Positions 19,534 through 27,874 of a stretch of 64,000 bases of DNA are shown piece by piece (the first letter of the stretch is position 1; each line of letters starts with the position of its first letter). The stretch is from Allocoprococcus comes. GTDB taxonomy: Bacteria; Bacillota; Clostridia; Lachnospirales; Lachnospiraceae. Made by a program: the position numbers and the translations under genes. Location of the stretch: assembly GCF_013300725.1 (NCBI RefSeq), contig NZ_JAAIMM010000013.1:1-64000 (forward strand). The letters are read 5' to 3'. The notes under the pieces are model-generated. The model had not been told where the DNA came from and ran no database searches. It was given only the letters and a program-made list of their open reading frames with translations.

Positions 19534-20619
19534 GTGGAGGAAAAAGGGAAAAAGGGGCGTATGGATTACACGCTTCTGTTGATTGTTGTTCTCCTGGTTG
19601 TGATCGGACTGGTGATCTTATACAGTACCAGTGCATATAACGGTCAGGTGAAATTTCATGATTCCTTTTACTATCTGAAAAAGCAGGCGTTTGCGACGGT
19701 GCTTGGAATTGTACTGATGCTGTTCGTGGCGGGGATGGATTACCATATCTGGCAGAGACTGGCAATATTTGGTTATCTGGCAGCGGTTGCACTTTCGGTT
19801 GCGGTCATGTTGTTTGGCAGAGAAATTAACGGGTCCAAAAGATGGTTAGCTTTGGGCCCGTTTTCTTTTCAGCCATCGGAATTTGCGAAAGTTGCACTAA
19901 TTCTTTTTCTGGCGGATCTTGTGACGAAGAACGTAAAAACAATTGGGAAAATGTGGACACTTTGCAGGATCATGTTCTGGATCCTTCCGATCGTGGGACT
20001 TGTGGGAGCGAGCAATTTAAGCACGGCGATCATTATTCTGGGAATCGGTGTGATCCTGATCTTTGTAGCAAGCCCGAAATATGCGCAGTTTGCCTTGATG
20101 GGACTCGCAGGCGCGTGCTTTATGGGGCTTTTTCTTGCCCTTGAAAGCTACCGGCTGGAACGGCTTGCTATCTGGAGAAATCCGGAAAAATATGAAAAAG
20201 GTTATCAGACACTGCAGGGACTTTACGCGATTGGATCCGGAGGAGTATTCGGAGTCGGGCTCGGAAACAGTGTGCAGAAGCTGGGGTTTGTACCTGAGGC
20301 ACAGAATGATATGATCTTTTCAATTATTTGTGAAGAGCTTGGACTCGCAGGTGCGGGGATTATCGTTTTTCTGTTTCTGCTTCTGATCTGGCGCTTTTTC
20401 ATGATTGCATCCGGAAGCAGGGATCTTTTTGGTGCGCTGATCGCGACTGGTGCAATGGCACATATGATGATCCAGGTTATTTTGAATATCGCAGTTGTGA
20501 CGAATACGATTCCAAATACAGGGATCACACTTCCGTTCATCAGTTACGGAGGGACATCGGTGATGTTTCTTTTAATTGAAATGGGACTTGTGCTAAGTGT
20601 GTCACAAGTGGTAGACTAG
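19534..20619 (+). CDS. ftsW: SEDS polymerase FtsW/SpoVE
   Basis: Lipid II polymerase of the division or spore-cortex machinery, 361 residues, about ten membrane segments. Landmarks are NGSKRWLALG, FQPSEFAKVALILF, GLYAIGSGGVFGVGLGNSVQK, NDMIFSIICEELGLAG and the final NTGITLPFISYGGTS. Its place between murD and divIB is that of ftsW/spoVE. The GTG at 19534 is an acceptable start; an ATG at 19561 after AAAGGGG is a possible alternative that removes nine charged residues. No murG follows, unlike in many dcw clusters. Confidence 0.9.
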   Translation: MEEKGKKGRMDYTLLLIVVLLVVIGLVILYSTSAYNGQVKFHDSFYYLKKQAFATVLGIVLMLFVAGMDYHIWQRLAIFGYLAAVALSVAVMLFGREINGSKRWLALGPFSFQPSEFAKVALILFLADLVTKNVKTIGKMWTLCRIMFWILPIVGLVGASNLSTAIIILGIGVILIFVASPKYAQFALMGLAGACFMGLFLALESYRLERLAIWRNPEKYEKGYQTLQGLYAIGSGGVFGVGLGNSVQKLGFVPEAQNDMIFSIICEELGLAGAGIIVFLFLLLIWRFFMIASGSRDLFGALIATGAMAHMMIQVILNIAVVTNTIPNTGITLPFISYGGTSVMFLLIEMGLVLSVSQVVD

Positions 20620-20651
20620 ACAGGAGATATACAAATGACGGAAGGAGGAAG

Positions 20652-21422
20652 ATGCCTGGTGGGATGATACAGGAAGAAAGGAAAAAGAGAATCATAAAGC
20701 AGACTGCCATGAAAGCCATTCTGGTCATTATTATGGTTTGCATAGCTATGATTACGTTTCTTTTACTCTTTCAAGTGCGGAAAATCGAAGTATCAGGAAA
20801 TCAGTATCTTAGCAGACAGGAGATTGCAGACTGGGTGCAGGATGATAATTGGTCTTCCAATTCGCTGTATGTGATGATCAGGAACCACCTGATGAATCAC
20901 GAGCTGCTTCCGGCAATGGAAGAGGCAAATGTGACGATGAAGAATCCGTGGACTGTGAAGGTGACGATCAAAGAAAAGCGGGTGGCCGGTTATATCGTGT
21001 CAGGTGATGAATGTATCTATTTTGACAAGGATGGTATCGTACTTGCAAAGACAAAGGAGCTGTGGGATGGAATTCCGTGCATTGAAGGGCTGGAAGTAAA
21101 GAAGGTACAGCTTTACAAAGCACTTCCGGTCAGCAAGGCGAACAAAAAAGCATTTGCGAACCTTCTGGATATGACGATGACACTGAAAAAATGTGATCTC
21201 GCGCCGGATAAGATTGTTTGTTCCGGTTCAGATCTGTATCTTTTTTTCGGAAACAAATGTGTCAATGTCGGACACACGAATCTGGAAGAACGGATCATGC
21301 AGATATCGCCGATTCTTGAGAAGCTGGGAGATCAGGGAGGAACCCTGCATCTGGAAGATTTTAACACAGATAATATTACAATTACCTTCGAAAAAGATGT
21401 GATTCCGGACCTCGGAACATAA
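20652..21422 (+). CDS. divIB: Cell division protein DivIB/FtsQ
   Basis: 256 residues: short basic cytoplasmic tail, one membrane segment (ILVIIMVCIAMITFLLLF), then a POTRA domain (FQVRKIEVSGNQYLSRQEI) and a beta domain. Partner of FtsL and DivIC in the divisome. AAGGAGGAAG lies directly before the ATG at 20652. Family sequence conservation is low, but topology, POTRA and the position before ftsZ agree. Confidence 0.88.
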   Translation: MPGGMIQEERKKRIIKQTAMKAILVIIMVCIAMITFLLLFQVRKIEVSGNQYLSRQEIADWVQDDNWSSNSLYVMIRNHLMNHELLPAMEEANVTMKNPWTVKVTIKEKRVAGYIVSGDECIYFDKDGIVLAKTKELWDGIPCIEGLEVKKVQLYKALPVSKANKKAFANLLDMTMTLKKCDLAPDKIVCSGSDLYLFFGNKCVNVGHTNLEERIMQISPILEKLGDQGGTLHLEDFNTDNITITFEKDVIPDLGT

Positions 21423-21467
21423 TCTGTGTCAAGTGAATAAAAAAATAGGAAAATATACAAAATTCTA

Positions 21468-21496
21468 TTGATATTTTTCGGAAAAAAATATATTAT
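21468..21496 (+). promoter_or_regulatory. SigA promoter of ftsZ
   Basis: TTGATA (21468-21473), 17-base spacer, TATTAT (21491-21496), in a 149-base AT-rich gap before ftsZ. A further TTGACA at 21520 is followed by TATAAT repeats at non-standard spacing (9 and 14 bases), so a second promoter is only possible. Confidence 0.7.
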
Positions 21497-21571
21497 AGTC
21501 TTATGTATAACTAAGCGCATATTGACATTTAGGGTGTATAATATAATAAGGTGACGAAGGAGGAGAAACTC

Positions 21572-22780
21572 TTGTTAGAAATTAAAACAAATGAATCAGA
21601 AGCAGCAGCTAAAATAATTGTAGTCGGTGTAGGTGGCGGCGGAAACAATGCAGTCAACCGCATGATCGATGAACAGATTGCAGGTGTTGAATTTATTGCA
21701 ATCAATACAGATAAACAGGCTCTTCAGTTATGTAAAGCTCCGACTCTTATGCAGATCGGAGACAAGCTTACAAAGGGGCTTGGTGCAGGGGCTAAACCGG
21801 AGATCGGTGAAAAAGCAGCTGAGGAAAGTGCCGAAGAGATCCAGTCAGCACTCAAGGGAGCTGATATGGTATTTGTTACCTGTGGTATGGGTGGCGGAAC
21901 AGGAACAGGAGCAACTCCTGTTGTTGCACGTATTGCCAAAGAGCAGGGAGCACTTACTGTTGGCGTTGTAACTAAACCTTTCAAATTCGAATCCAAGACA
22001 AGAATGAACAATGCTCTTGCCGGAATCGAAAAATTAAAAGAAAATGTAGATACACTTATCGTTATCCCGAATGATAAGCTTCTTGAAATTGTAGACAGAA
22101 GAACAACTATGCCGGAAGCACTTAAGAAAGCTGATGAAGTTCTTCAGCAGGGTATCCAGGGTATCACAGACCTGATCAATGTACCTTCACTGATCAACCT
22201 TGACTTTGCTGATGTACAGACAGTTATGACAGATAAAGGAATTGCTCATATCGGTATCGGACAGGGCAAAGGTGATGACAAGGCTCTTGAAGCAGTTAAG
22301 CAGGCAGTTGCCAGCCCTCTGCTTGAAACAACCATCGCAGGTGCATCTCACGTTATCATCAACATTTCAGGTGATATCACTCTTATGGATGCGAGTGATG
22401 CGGCAGAATATGTACAGGATCTTGCAGGTGAAGATGCAAATATCATCTTCGGTGCAATGTATGATGATTCCAAGTCAGATGAAGCAACTATCACAGTTAT
22501 CGCAACAGGTCTTCACAATGTAGGCGGAACACAGAGCAAGCTTCAGTCAAGACTGGAACATAAAGCAGCTATGATGAACGGTGGAGCTGGAATGGGTGCA
22601 AGCAATATTTCCCGTCCACAGTTTAATCCGGGAGAATACAGCAATGTAGAAAGACCGGTATACGGAGGCAGACCGGTACAGCAGCAGACTACACAGGTAC
22701 CACCGCTTCAGAGTACAAGAACTCCACAGAGCAAGGTGAAAGAGCAGTCTATCAAGATTCCGGATTTCTTCAAGAAATAA
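21572..22780 (+). CDS. ftsZ: Cell division GTPase FtsZ
   Basis: Tubulin-like GTPase that forms the Z ring. 402 residues from the TTG at 21572; GGAGG at 21559-21563 is eight bases upstream, whereas a GTG at 21551 would place the ribosome site inside the gene. GTP-binding signature [15 protein letters not shown] is present near residue 101. [12 protein letters not shown] begins the variable linker, and the conserved C-terminal peptide IKIPDFFKK, which docks membrane anchors such as SepF or FtsA, is intact. Confidence 0.97.
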   Translation: MLEIKTNESEAAAKIIVVGVGGGGNNAVNRMIDEQIAGVEFIAINTDKQALQLCKAPTLMQIGDKLTKGLGAGAKPEIGEKAAEESAEEIQSALKGADMVFVTCGMGGGTGTGATPVVARIAKEQGALTVGVVTKPFKFESKTRMNNALAGIEKLKENVDTLIVIPNDKLLEIVDRRTTMPEALKKADEVLQQGIQGITDLINVPSLINLDFADVQTVMTDKGIAHIGIGQGKGDDKALEAVKQAVASPLLETTIAGASHVIINISGDITLMDASDAAEYVQDLAGEDANIIFGAMYDDSKSDEATITVIATGLHNVGGTQSKLQSRLEHKAAMMNGGAGMGASNISRPQFNPGEYSNVERPVYGGRPVQQQTTQVPPLQSTRTPQSKVKEQSIKIPDFFKK

Positions 22781-22789
22781 GAATGAAAT

Positions 22790-22828
22790 AACAGGGAAAC
22801 AGTAAGAAATTACTGTTTCCCTGTTTTT
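22790..22828. terminator. Bidirectional terminator between ftsZ and sigE
   Basis: Perfect 15-16-bp stem (arms 22790-22805 and 22810-22825) with a GAAA loop, T-run on the plus side and A-run on the other. It serves the convergent ftsZ and sigE transcripts. Confidence 0.9.
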
Positions 22829-22834
22829 CATAGT

Positions 22835-23578
22835 TTACTGTTCATAGCGTACCATTTCGCGCCGCAGTCTCTGCATAATTTTCTTTTCAAGTCTTGATAT
22901 GTAAGACTGGGAGATCCCAAGAAGATCGGCCACTTCTTTCTGCGTTTTTTCTTCCCCGTCGGGTGTCCCAAGTCCGAATCGCATCTGTACGATTACCCGT
23001 TCCCTGTTTGAAAGCCGTCCGATGGCTTTTCCAAGAAGTTTGTGTTCTGCTTCGGTTTCCATATCACGATAAATGGTATCTTCTTCAGTTCCAAGAATAT
23101 CGGAGAGAAGAAGCTCATTTCCATCCCAGTCAACATTGAGCGGTTCATCGATGGAGACCTCCAGTTTGGTCTTGTTATTCCGGCGCAGATACATGAGGAT
23201 CTCATTTTCAATACAACGGGAGGCATAGGTGGCAAGCTTGATATTTTTCTCTGGATTGAAGGTATTGATTGCTTTGATCAGTCCAATCGTGCCGATGGAG
23301 ATCAGGTCTTCTACGCCCACACCGGTATTGTCAAATTTTTTCGCTATATATACAACCAGACGCAGGTTATGTTCAATAAGAAGCTTCTTTCCTTCTTCAT
23401 CCTGCACGCCTCCGAGAAGGGAAATGGCATGCCCCTCTTCTTCACTGCTAAGTGGGAGTGGCAGGATATCTGTCCCTCCTATGTAATGGATTTCCTGCTT
23501 TTCCGGGAAGAAAACACTGCGGAAAGAGGGAATCATTTTCAATTTAAAACAATCTGAAACAGCAACTTTTATCATCAT
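22835..23578 (-). CDS. sigE: Mother-cell sporulation sigma factor SigE (pro-form)
   Basis: 247 residues from the ATG at 23578, which follows TAGGAGG; in-frame codons further upstream overlap spoIIGA. The first ~28 residues are a hydrophobic and basic pro-sequence, ahead of EIHYIGG, the usual processing region of pro-SigE. Core regions: [33 protein letters not shown] (2.2), [19 protein letters not shown] (2.3-2.4) and [15 protein letters not shown] (4.2). Activated in the mother cell by SpoIIGA, encoded 10 bases upstream. Confidence 0.96.
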   Translation of the reverse strand: MMIKVAVSDCFKLKMIPSFRSVFFPEKQEIHYIGGTDILPLPLSSEEEGHAISLLGGVQDEEGKKLLIEHNLRLVVYIAKKFDNTGVGVEDLISIGTIGLIKAINTFNPEKNIKLATYASRCIENEILMYLRRNNKTKLEVSIDEPLNVDWDGNELLLSDILGTEEDTIYRDMETEAEHKLLGKAIGRLSNRERVIVQMRFGLGTPDGEEKTQKEVADLLGISQSYISRLEKKIMQRLRREMVRYEQ

Positions 23579-23588
23579 TATAATCCTC

Positions 23589-24380
23589 CTAACAATCTTC
23601 AGGATGCAATAGCATTTCATATTTTCCGTTTCCAAAATTCTTCTGTTCGGAAATACCGATCAGTGGAGAATGGATCCAAAATTCAGATTCTCCTGTTATT
23701 TTCATTTTCTTGACAGAAAAAACAGGAAGAATACCGGTCGTCTTCTGTATAGTCTGGTACGGGATGTACCGGAGCCTTCCAGGTGAGATCTGGGAAGAAA
23801 TCTTCTGACAGGCGTTTTTGCTGATAATATGAACCGGCTTCCCGGTCAGTGGATCAGAAAGATGATTGCCACTGTCCAGAAAGGCTTTCAGATGAAAATC
23901 TTTTCCATTTACAGTTAAAATCACATCATAACTATGATCTTGTGATCTCCATAGTTTCTTTAGAAACAAAAGCCCATGATATAAAAGAAAAAAACCACAG
24001 ATGCCAAGGGTGAAAAGAAAAGATGTAATCCGGAAAAATTTTCCAAAATAAAGACGGAGACAGCTCATGATACCTCCAAGGAGAAAGCTTGCAAGATAGA
24101 GCAGGATCCATGCTTTGAAAAAAACGGGAAATGTCCGGATTTTCAATCCGATCACTGTCATACAGGAATTTACCAGGAAAAACAGCAGGATATACCGGCT
24201 CCATACCGGGCATGGAAAAAATAAAATGACACAGGTCAGTAGTGAACCGGTAAAGGAACCGGCAAGAAGACTTCCATAAGTGGCAGAACATGGAAATACT
24301 TTTTTTACTGCCAGAAGAATCAGAAAATCCATCATCATATTTTCCAGAAACAATACATCCAGATATACTTCATACTGCAT
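23589..24380 (-). CDS. spoIIGA: Sporulation sigma-E processing peptidase SpoIIGA
   Basis: 263-residue membrane aspartic protease that cleaves pro-SigE on a signal from the forespore. About five N-terminal membrane segments (residues 1-150) are followed by a cytoplasmic protease domain with the catalytic [15 protein letters not shown] motif near residue 190. Forms the spoIIG operon with sigE. The operon points toward ftsZ, opposite to the usual co-linear arrangement with sigG, because the beta-CASP gene and sigG are arranged head-to-head upstream. Confidence 0.93.
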   Translation of the reverse strand: MQYEVYLDVLFLENMMMDFLILLAVKKVFPCSATYGSLLAGSFTGSLLTCVILFFPCPVWSRYILLFFLVNSCMTVIGLKIRTFPVFFKAWILLYLASFLLGGIMSCLRLYFGKFFRITSFLFTLGICGFFLLYHGLLFLKKLWRSQDHSYDVILTVNGKDFHLKAFLDSGNHLSDPLTGKPVHIISKNACQKISSQISPGRLRYIPYQTIQKTTGILPVFSVKKMKITGESEFWIHSPLIGISEQKNFGNGKYEMLLHPEDC

Positions 24381-24437
24381 AGTCTTATCCTTCTTTCTCT
24401 TTAGCTGCTAAATAGATTTGGTACTTAAGCATGCTTT

Positions 24438-24539
24438 ATTATAGAAAAGATGTGTTTCAGATTTTGTCAGAAGATGGAAAAAGCAGAATAATTTTATTCG
24501 ACATGCTAAAATGCTGGATTTTTTATAAGAATTGTCGAA
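24438..24539 (-). promoter_or_regulatory. Spo0A-controlled spoIIG promoter
   Basis: On the minus strand: -10 TATAAT (24443-24438) and -35 CTGACA (24470-24465) with a long 21-base spacer. Upstream are two Spo0A-type heptamers TGTCGAA, at 24497-24503 in the opposite orientation (TTCGACA on plus) and at 24533-24539. The Bacillus subtilis spoIIG promoter is likewise a SigA promoter with overlong spacing activated by Spo0A bound at two upstream sites, so the same control is inferred here. Confidence 0.75.
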
Positions 24540-24549
24540 AAAGACAGGA

Positions 24550-24583
24550 AAAGACCGGCGTTCCATGTCGGAAGCCGGTCTCT
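24550..24583 (-). terminator. Terminator of the beta-CASP gene
   Basis: AGACCGGC (24552-24559) and GCCGGTCT (24574-24581) form an 8-bp stem; read on the minus strand it is followed by TTTTCCTGTCTTTTTC. It lies 20 bases after the stop of the downstream-reading beta-CASP gene and inside the upstream area of spoIIGA. Confidence 0.75.
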
Positions 24584-24602
24584 GGAAAGATAAGATTGGT
24601 AT

Positions 24603-26222
24603 TTATCTGTCGTCACGATCCCATTTGTCAGCAAGATTCTGGATCTGTGACTCGAATTTTGCAAGATCTTTGTTTGCAAGACCTTCATTTTTAAGCACAA
24701 CATCCATGAGGTGTTTGGCTGCTGCAACCACGCGGTTGAATGCAGTAAGAGCACGTGCTTTGGCTGGCTTTTCAACTGCTTTTTTCGGAAGCCTGATACC
24801 TTCAGAAAGTATGGTATCGGTTGCGAGATCAACACAGCCTCCGGAGTATGGTGCAAATGCCGGAATGCCGAAACGGTCTGTGATGGTAGCAGCGAAAGAA
24901 TCTGTAACCGAATCCTCTCCATGTACAACAAAGATGTGGGATGGTTTCTCTTTGATTCCATCAATCCAGTTCAGAAGACCATTCATATCGGCATGTCCGC
25001 TGATTCCTGCAAGTACTTCAATACGGGCATTAACTTCTACATTTTCGCCAAAGAGCCGGACTGATTCCGGTTTGTTTTCGACAAGCTTGCGGCCAAGAGT
25101 GCCAACTGCCTGATAGCCTACGAAGAGGATCGTGCATTCTTTTCTCCAGAGGTTGTGTTTCAGATGATGGCGGATACGGCCGGCTTCACACATTCCGGAA
25201 GCAGAGATGATTACTTTTGGTTTGTCATTGAAGTTGATCATTTTAGATTCTTCACTGGTGATCGTGGTTTTCAGTCCCTGGAAAAGAAGAGGGTTGATTC
25301 CTTTATTTATCAGAGCCATTGCATCCTCATCAAAGCAGGACTGTACATTTTTCTGGAAAACGTTGGTTGCTTCGATCGCCAGAGGACTGTCTACATAAAC
25401 CTCAAAATTCTGATATTCCGGCAAAAGATTATCTTCTTTGATCTCACGGATAAAGTATAAAAGCTCCTGGGTTCTTCCTACTGCGAAAGATGGAATGACT
25501 ACATTTCCACCTTTGGCAAAGGTTTCGCGCAGGATTCTGGTAAGATCCTTAATATAATCCGGTTTTACAGTAGAATGGATCCGGTTTCCGTAGGTGGATT
25601 CGATGACAAGATAATCGGCAGAGTCCACATTCTGCGGATCTTTGATGATCGGCTGATCGATATTGCCGACATCTCCGGAAAATACGATTTTTTTGCTTAC
25701 ACCGTCTTCCGTAATCCAGACTTCAATGCAGGAAGAACCAAGCAAGTGACCGACATCTGTGAAGCGAAGCTTGATTCCTTCACAGAGCTGAATTGTCTGG
25801 TTATAATCGATCGGCGCAAGAAGTGCAACTGCATTCATGGCGTCCTGTACAGTATAAAGTGGTTCATAAAGCGGAGCACCTGAGCGGAGTGCCTTCCGGT
25901 TCCGCCATTCTGCCTCGGATTCCTGGATATGTGCACTGTCACGGAGCATGATGCTGCACAGATCAGAGGTGGCGAATGTACAGATGATCTCGCCTTTAAA
26001 TCCATTCTTTACTAGCAGAGGAATCTTGCCGGAATGGTCAATGTGCGCATGTGTTAAGAGGATATAGTCGATCATGGAAGGATTGATCGGAATTTCCTGA
26101 TTCTCATACAGATCAGGTCCCTGTTCCAGTCCACAGTCTATTAGAATATGTTTTCCACACGCTTCAAGATAATGGCAGCTTCCAGTTACTTCATGGGCGG
26201 CACCGATAAAAGTAAGTTTCAT
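24603..26222 (-). CDS. Beta-CASP metallo-beta-lactamase (predicted ribonuclease)
   Basis: 539 residues. The N-terminal metallo-beta-lactamase domain has the zinc motif LLTHAHIDHSG (near residue 55), FSGDVGN, and a beta-CASP insertion with SFAVGRTQELLYFI. The RNA-specificity segment follows, with ISASGMCEAGRIRHHL and GISGHADMNGLLNW and HGE near 440. This is the YSH1/CPSF73-like bacterial group, usually annotated as RNA-processing exonuclease; substrate unknown. A C-terminal extension of about 80 residues follows the fold. Lies between spoIIGA and sigG but transcribed away from sigG. Confidence 0.85.
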   Translation of the reverse strand: MKLTFIGAAHEVTGSCHYLEACGKHILIDCGLEQGPDLYENQEIPINPSMIDYILLTHAHIDHSGKIPLLVKNGFKGEIICTFATSDLCSIMLRDSAHIQESEAEWRNRKALRSGAPLYEPLYTVQDAMNAVALLAPIDYNQTIQLCEGIKLRFTDVGHLLGSSCIEVWITEDGVSKKIVFSGDVGNIDQPIIKDPQNVDSADYLVIESTYGNRIHSTVKPDYIKDLTRILRETFAKGGNVVIPSFAVGRTQELLYFIREIKEDNLLPEYQNFEVYVDSPLAIEATNVFQKNVQSCFDEDAMALINKGINPLLFQGLKTTITSEESKMINFNDKPKVIISASGMCEAGRIRHHLKHNLWRKECTILFVGYQAVGTLGRKLVENKPESVRLFGENVEVNARIEVLAGISGHADMNGLLNWIDGIKEKPSHIFVVHGEDSVTDSFAATITDRFGIPAFAPYSGGCVDLATDTILSEGIRLPKKAVEKPAKARALTAFNRVVAAAKHLMDVVLKNEGLANKDLAKFESQIQNLADKWDRDDR

Positions 26223-26295
26223 ATACTCAACCCCTTTGCGAATAATTTATTTTTATTTTCCAGTAAATTCCTATAGAACTTCCTGGGAAATAGCA

Positions 26296-26390
26296 GGCAC
26301 TATGTGCCAGAGATGCGCACTCGCGCGAAGATGTAGATGTCGCAGGCGACCACGCTCGGCGCGAGAATGTGTCAGGGCACATTCTTTTTC
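26296..26390 (+). other. GC-rich structured block with terminator upstream of sigG
   Basis: The 360-base gap 26223-26582 holds an unusual GC-rich island in an AT-rich setting. GGCAC-TAT-GTGCC (26296-26308) is a hairpin; a CG-rich stretch with TCGCGC and GGCGCGA (about 26321-26364) can pair; GAATGTG/CACATTC (26365-26384) followed by TTTTT looks like a terminator. It could be the end of a small RNA, or an inserted extragenic repeat. The remaining 190 bases up to sigG are AT-rich; I could not fix a convincing SigF/SigG-type promoter there. Confidence 0.5.
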
Positions 26391-26582
26391 CTTTTTTATA
26401 TATTATACTATAATTTCACGTAAAATGATAGAAAATCAGACAATATTACTAAAATGTATATTCTTTCAGAAGAGTGCGAAAAAAGTCAAGGAGCGATATT
26501 TTTTATATTTCAGTGGAAATCGAATAAATAAAAATGGTTTTGAGAAAAATTTATACCAGTAAAGATTTGGAGGTTTATTGAG

Positions 26583-26903
26583 ATGGTACTTAATAAAGTA
26601 GAAATCTGTGGTGTAAATACAGCAAAGCTTCCCCTGCTTAGCGACAGGGAAAAGGAGGTGCTTTTTGAGAAAATCAAAGCGGGGGACGAAGAGGCTAAAG
26701 AACAGTATATCAAAGGAAATCTGCGTCTGGTACTCAGTGTGATCAAACGCTTTTCGGGAAGCAGTGAAAATCCGGATGATCTGTTTCAGATCGGATGCAT
26801 CGGACTGATCAAGGCGATCAATAATTTTAATCCGGCACTGGAGGTCAAATTTTCAACTTACGCAGTCCCGATGACTATAGTAAGTAGAAATAACCAGAAT
26901 TGA
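26583..26903 (+). pseudogene. sigG: sigG, 5' part, interrupted by the element
   Basis: Codons 1-94 belong to the forespore sigma factor SigG: the opening MVLNKVEICGVNTAKLP is the SigG signature, NLRLVLSVIKRFSG is region 2.1, [18 protein letters not shown] is region 2.2. The reading frame enters the element at VPM (26865) and stops at 26903 after nine foreign residues, giving a 106-residue product cut within region 2.3, so no promoter-binding part. TTGGAGG at 26566 precedes the ATG. The missing part is intact at 46757-47257. Labelled pseudogene only because it is split here; excision would make it a normal gene. Confidence 0.95.
26865..26874. repeat. attL core
   Basis: GTCCCGATGA, identical to 46757-46766. 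The bases to the left are sigG codons; the bases to the right (26873-26890) form one arm of the dyad that would appear in the joined circle. Confidence 0.88.
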
Positions 26904-26918
26904 CCGAGAATCTATCAA
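26896..26918 (+). repeat. Left copy of a 23-bp element repeat
   Basis: A 23-base sequence beginning AGAATTGACC is repeated in inverted orientation with one mismatch at 45347-45369, at the expected start point of recombinase transcription. This copy lies 22 bases inside attL. It may be a protein-binding site of the element. Confidence 0.75.
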
Positions 26919-26924
26919 AAAAAT

Positions 26925-26940
26925 ATGTGAGTACTACTTT
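26925..26940 (+). repeat. 16-bp repeat, copy 1
   Basis: ATGTGAGTACTACTTT, found again exactly and in the same orientation at 35711-35726. Both copies are non-coding and contain the palindrome AGTACT. Confidence 0.7.
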
Positions 26941-26943
26941 CAT

Positions 26944-26995
26944 ACACCTTTCACGGTAAAATATATAAAAAGACCGTGGGAGGTGTATTTTTTTG
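26944..26995 (+). terminator. Terminator just inside attL
   Basis: ACACCTTTCACGGT (26944-26957) pairs with ACCGTGGGAGGTGT (26973-26986), 14 pairs with two G-U, followed by ATTTTTTTG. It would stop transcription arriving from the sigG promoter before the phage genes. Confidence 0.85.
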
Positions 26996-27058
26996 TACCG
27001 TGATTGGTATACCAGATGACAACCACGTGGTAGACATGCGGGATACCCAGGTTAGGTT

Positions 27059-27087
27059 AGGTAAGGATAGTACAGGTAAGGATAGTA
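27059..27087 (+). repeat. Tandem 15-bp iteron pair
   Basis: AGGTAAGGATAGTA occurs twice, at 27059-27072 and 27074-27087, separated by one base, preceded by GGTTAGGTTAG. It lies 40 bases before the first element gene. Possible regulatory or packaging-recognition site; function not known. Confidence 0.7.
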
Positions 27088-27126
27088 TAAAAAACAATAT
27101 GGGGAAAAAAATAGGCTGGTGATTAT

Positions 27127-27390
27127 ATGGCTAAATTAAACGGCATAGCAAGAAAGTTACAGAAAGCGATCTTACAAAAAGGTCTGGTTATCCGCACGGG
27201 AACAAGCCAGTTCTATTCTGTAGAACAGAAAAGACTCATTACCGTATACATATTGTCCACAAGGATAATGGAACGGAAGAAGAATGGGGAATGGAAAGAT
27301 ACGGATCTGGAAATCTTACGGACTGCATCGTTGTTGGAGATTGTGAATTGTTTGAATGATATATGGAAAGCGGTAAAGGGAGATGAATAA
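27127..27390 (+). CDS. Small phage protein of unknown function
   Basis: 87 residues, basic, mostly helical in appearance (KLNGIARKLQKAILQKG at the N-terminus, LLEIVNCLNDIWKAVKGD at the C-terminus). No domain recognised. It is the first gene inside the left end and lies directly upstream of the terminase small subunit, a place often taken by small conserved phage genes. Ribosome site is weak (TGGTGATT). It could also be an accessory recombination factor, but nothing in the sequence shows that. Confidence 0.65.
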   Translation: MAKLNGIARKLQKAILQKGLVIRTGTSQFYSVEQKRLITVYILSTRIMERKKNGEWKDTDLEILRTASLLEIVNCLNDIWKAVKGDE

Positions 27391-27412
27391 ATTGAAAGAG
27401 GGCGGTGGATAA

Positions 27413-27874
27413 GTGGCAAAGGATAAGCTTACACCGAAGCAGAAAGCGTTCTGTGACGAATACTTGATATGTGGGAACGCTTCCGAAGCTGCAAGGAAAG
27501 CAGGATATAGCGAAAAGACAGCGGGGTATATAGCAAGTGAAAACCTTACAAAACCCGTAATTATGGAATATATAGCAAAGAGACAGAAGCAGATTGAAGA
27601 CGCAAGAATCGCAGACGTAGCCGAAGTTATGCGTTTTCTAACATCTGTAATGCGTGGAGAGGTAAAAGACCAGTTCGACCTGGATGCACCACTGTCGGAA
27701 CGAACAAACGCAGCGAAAGAGATTCTGAAGCGTAACATTGACAACCGCCGGATGGACATTGAGCTTACAAAGCTAGAAGCAGCATACAAGGATAACACAG
27801 CGGAAGAAGTGCATGATAACTTCATGGATGCTCTGAACGCTACAGCTTGCGAGGTGTGGACGGATGACGAATAG
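27413..27874 (+). CDS. Terminase small subunit
   Basis: 153 residues. LTPKQKAFCDEYLICGNASEAARKAGYS at the start is the DNA-binding helix-turn-helix of the Terminase_2 family, shown here as two adjacent motifs (LTPKQKAFCDEYL and NASEAARKAGYS). The rest resembles the oligomerisation region. Recognises phage DNA for packaging and loads the large subunit, whose gene overlaps by 11 bases. The GTG start at 27413 follows GGCGGTGGA. Confidence 0.9.
   Translation: MAKDKLTPKQKAFCDEYLICGNASEAARKAGYSEKTAGYIASENLTKPVIMEYIAKRQKQIEDARIADVAEVMRFLTSVMRGEVKDQFDLDAPLSERTNAAKEILKRNIDNRRMDIELTKLEAAYKDNTAEEVHDNFMDALNATACEVWTDDE

Noticed and set aside
26400-26582. SigF/SigG-type promoter for sigG
   Set aside because: A few partial matches to -35 and -10 elements exist, but none fits both boxes at the proper spacing.
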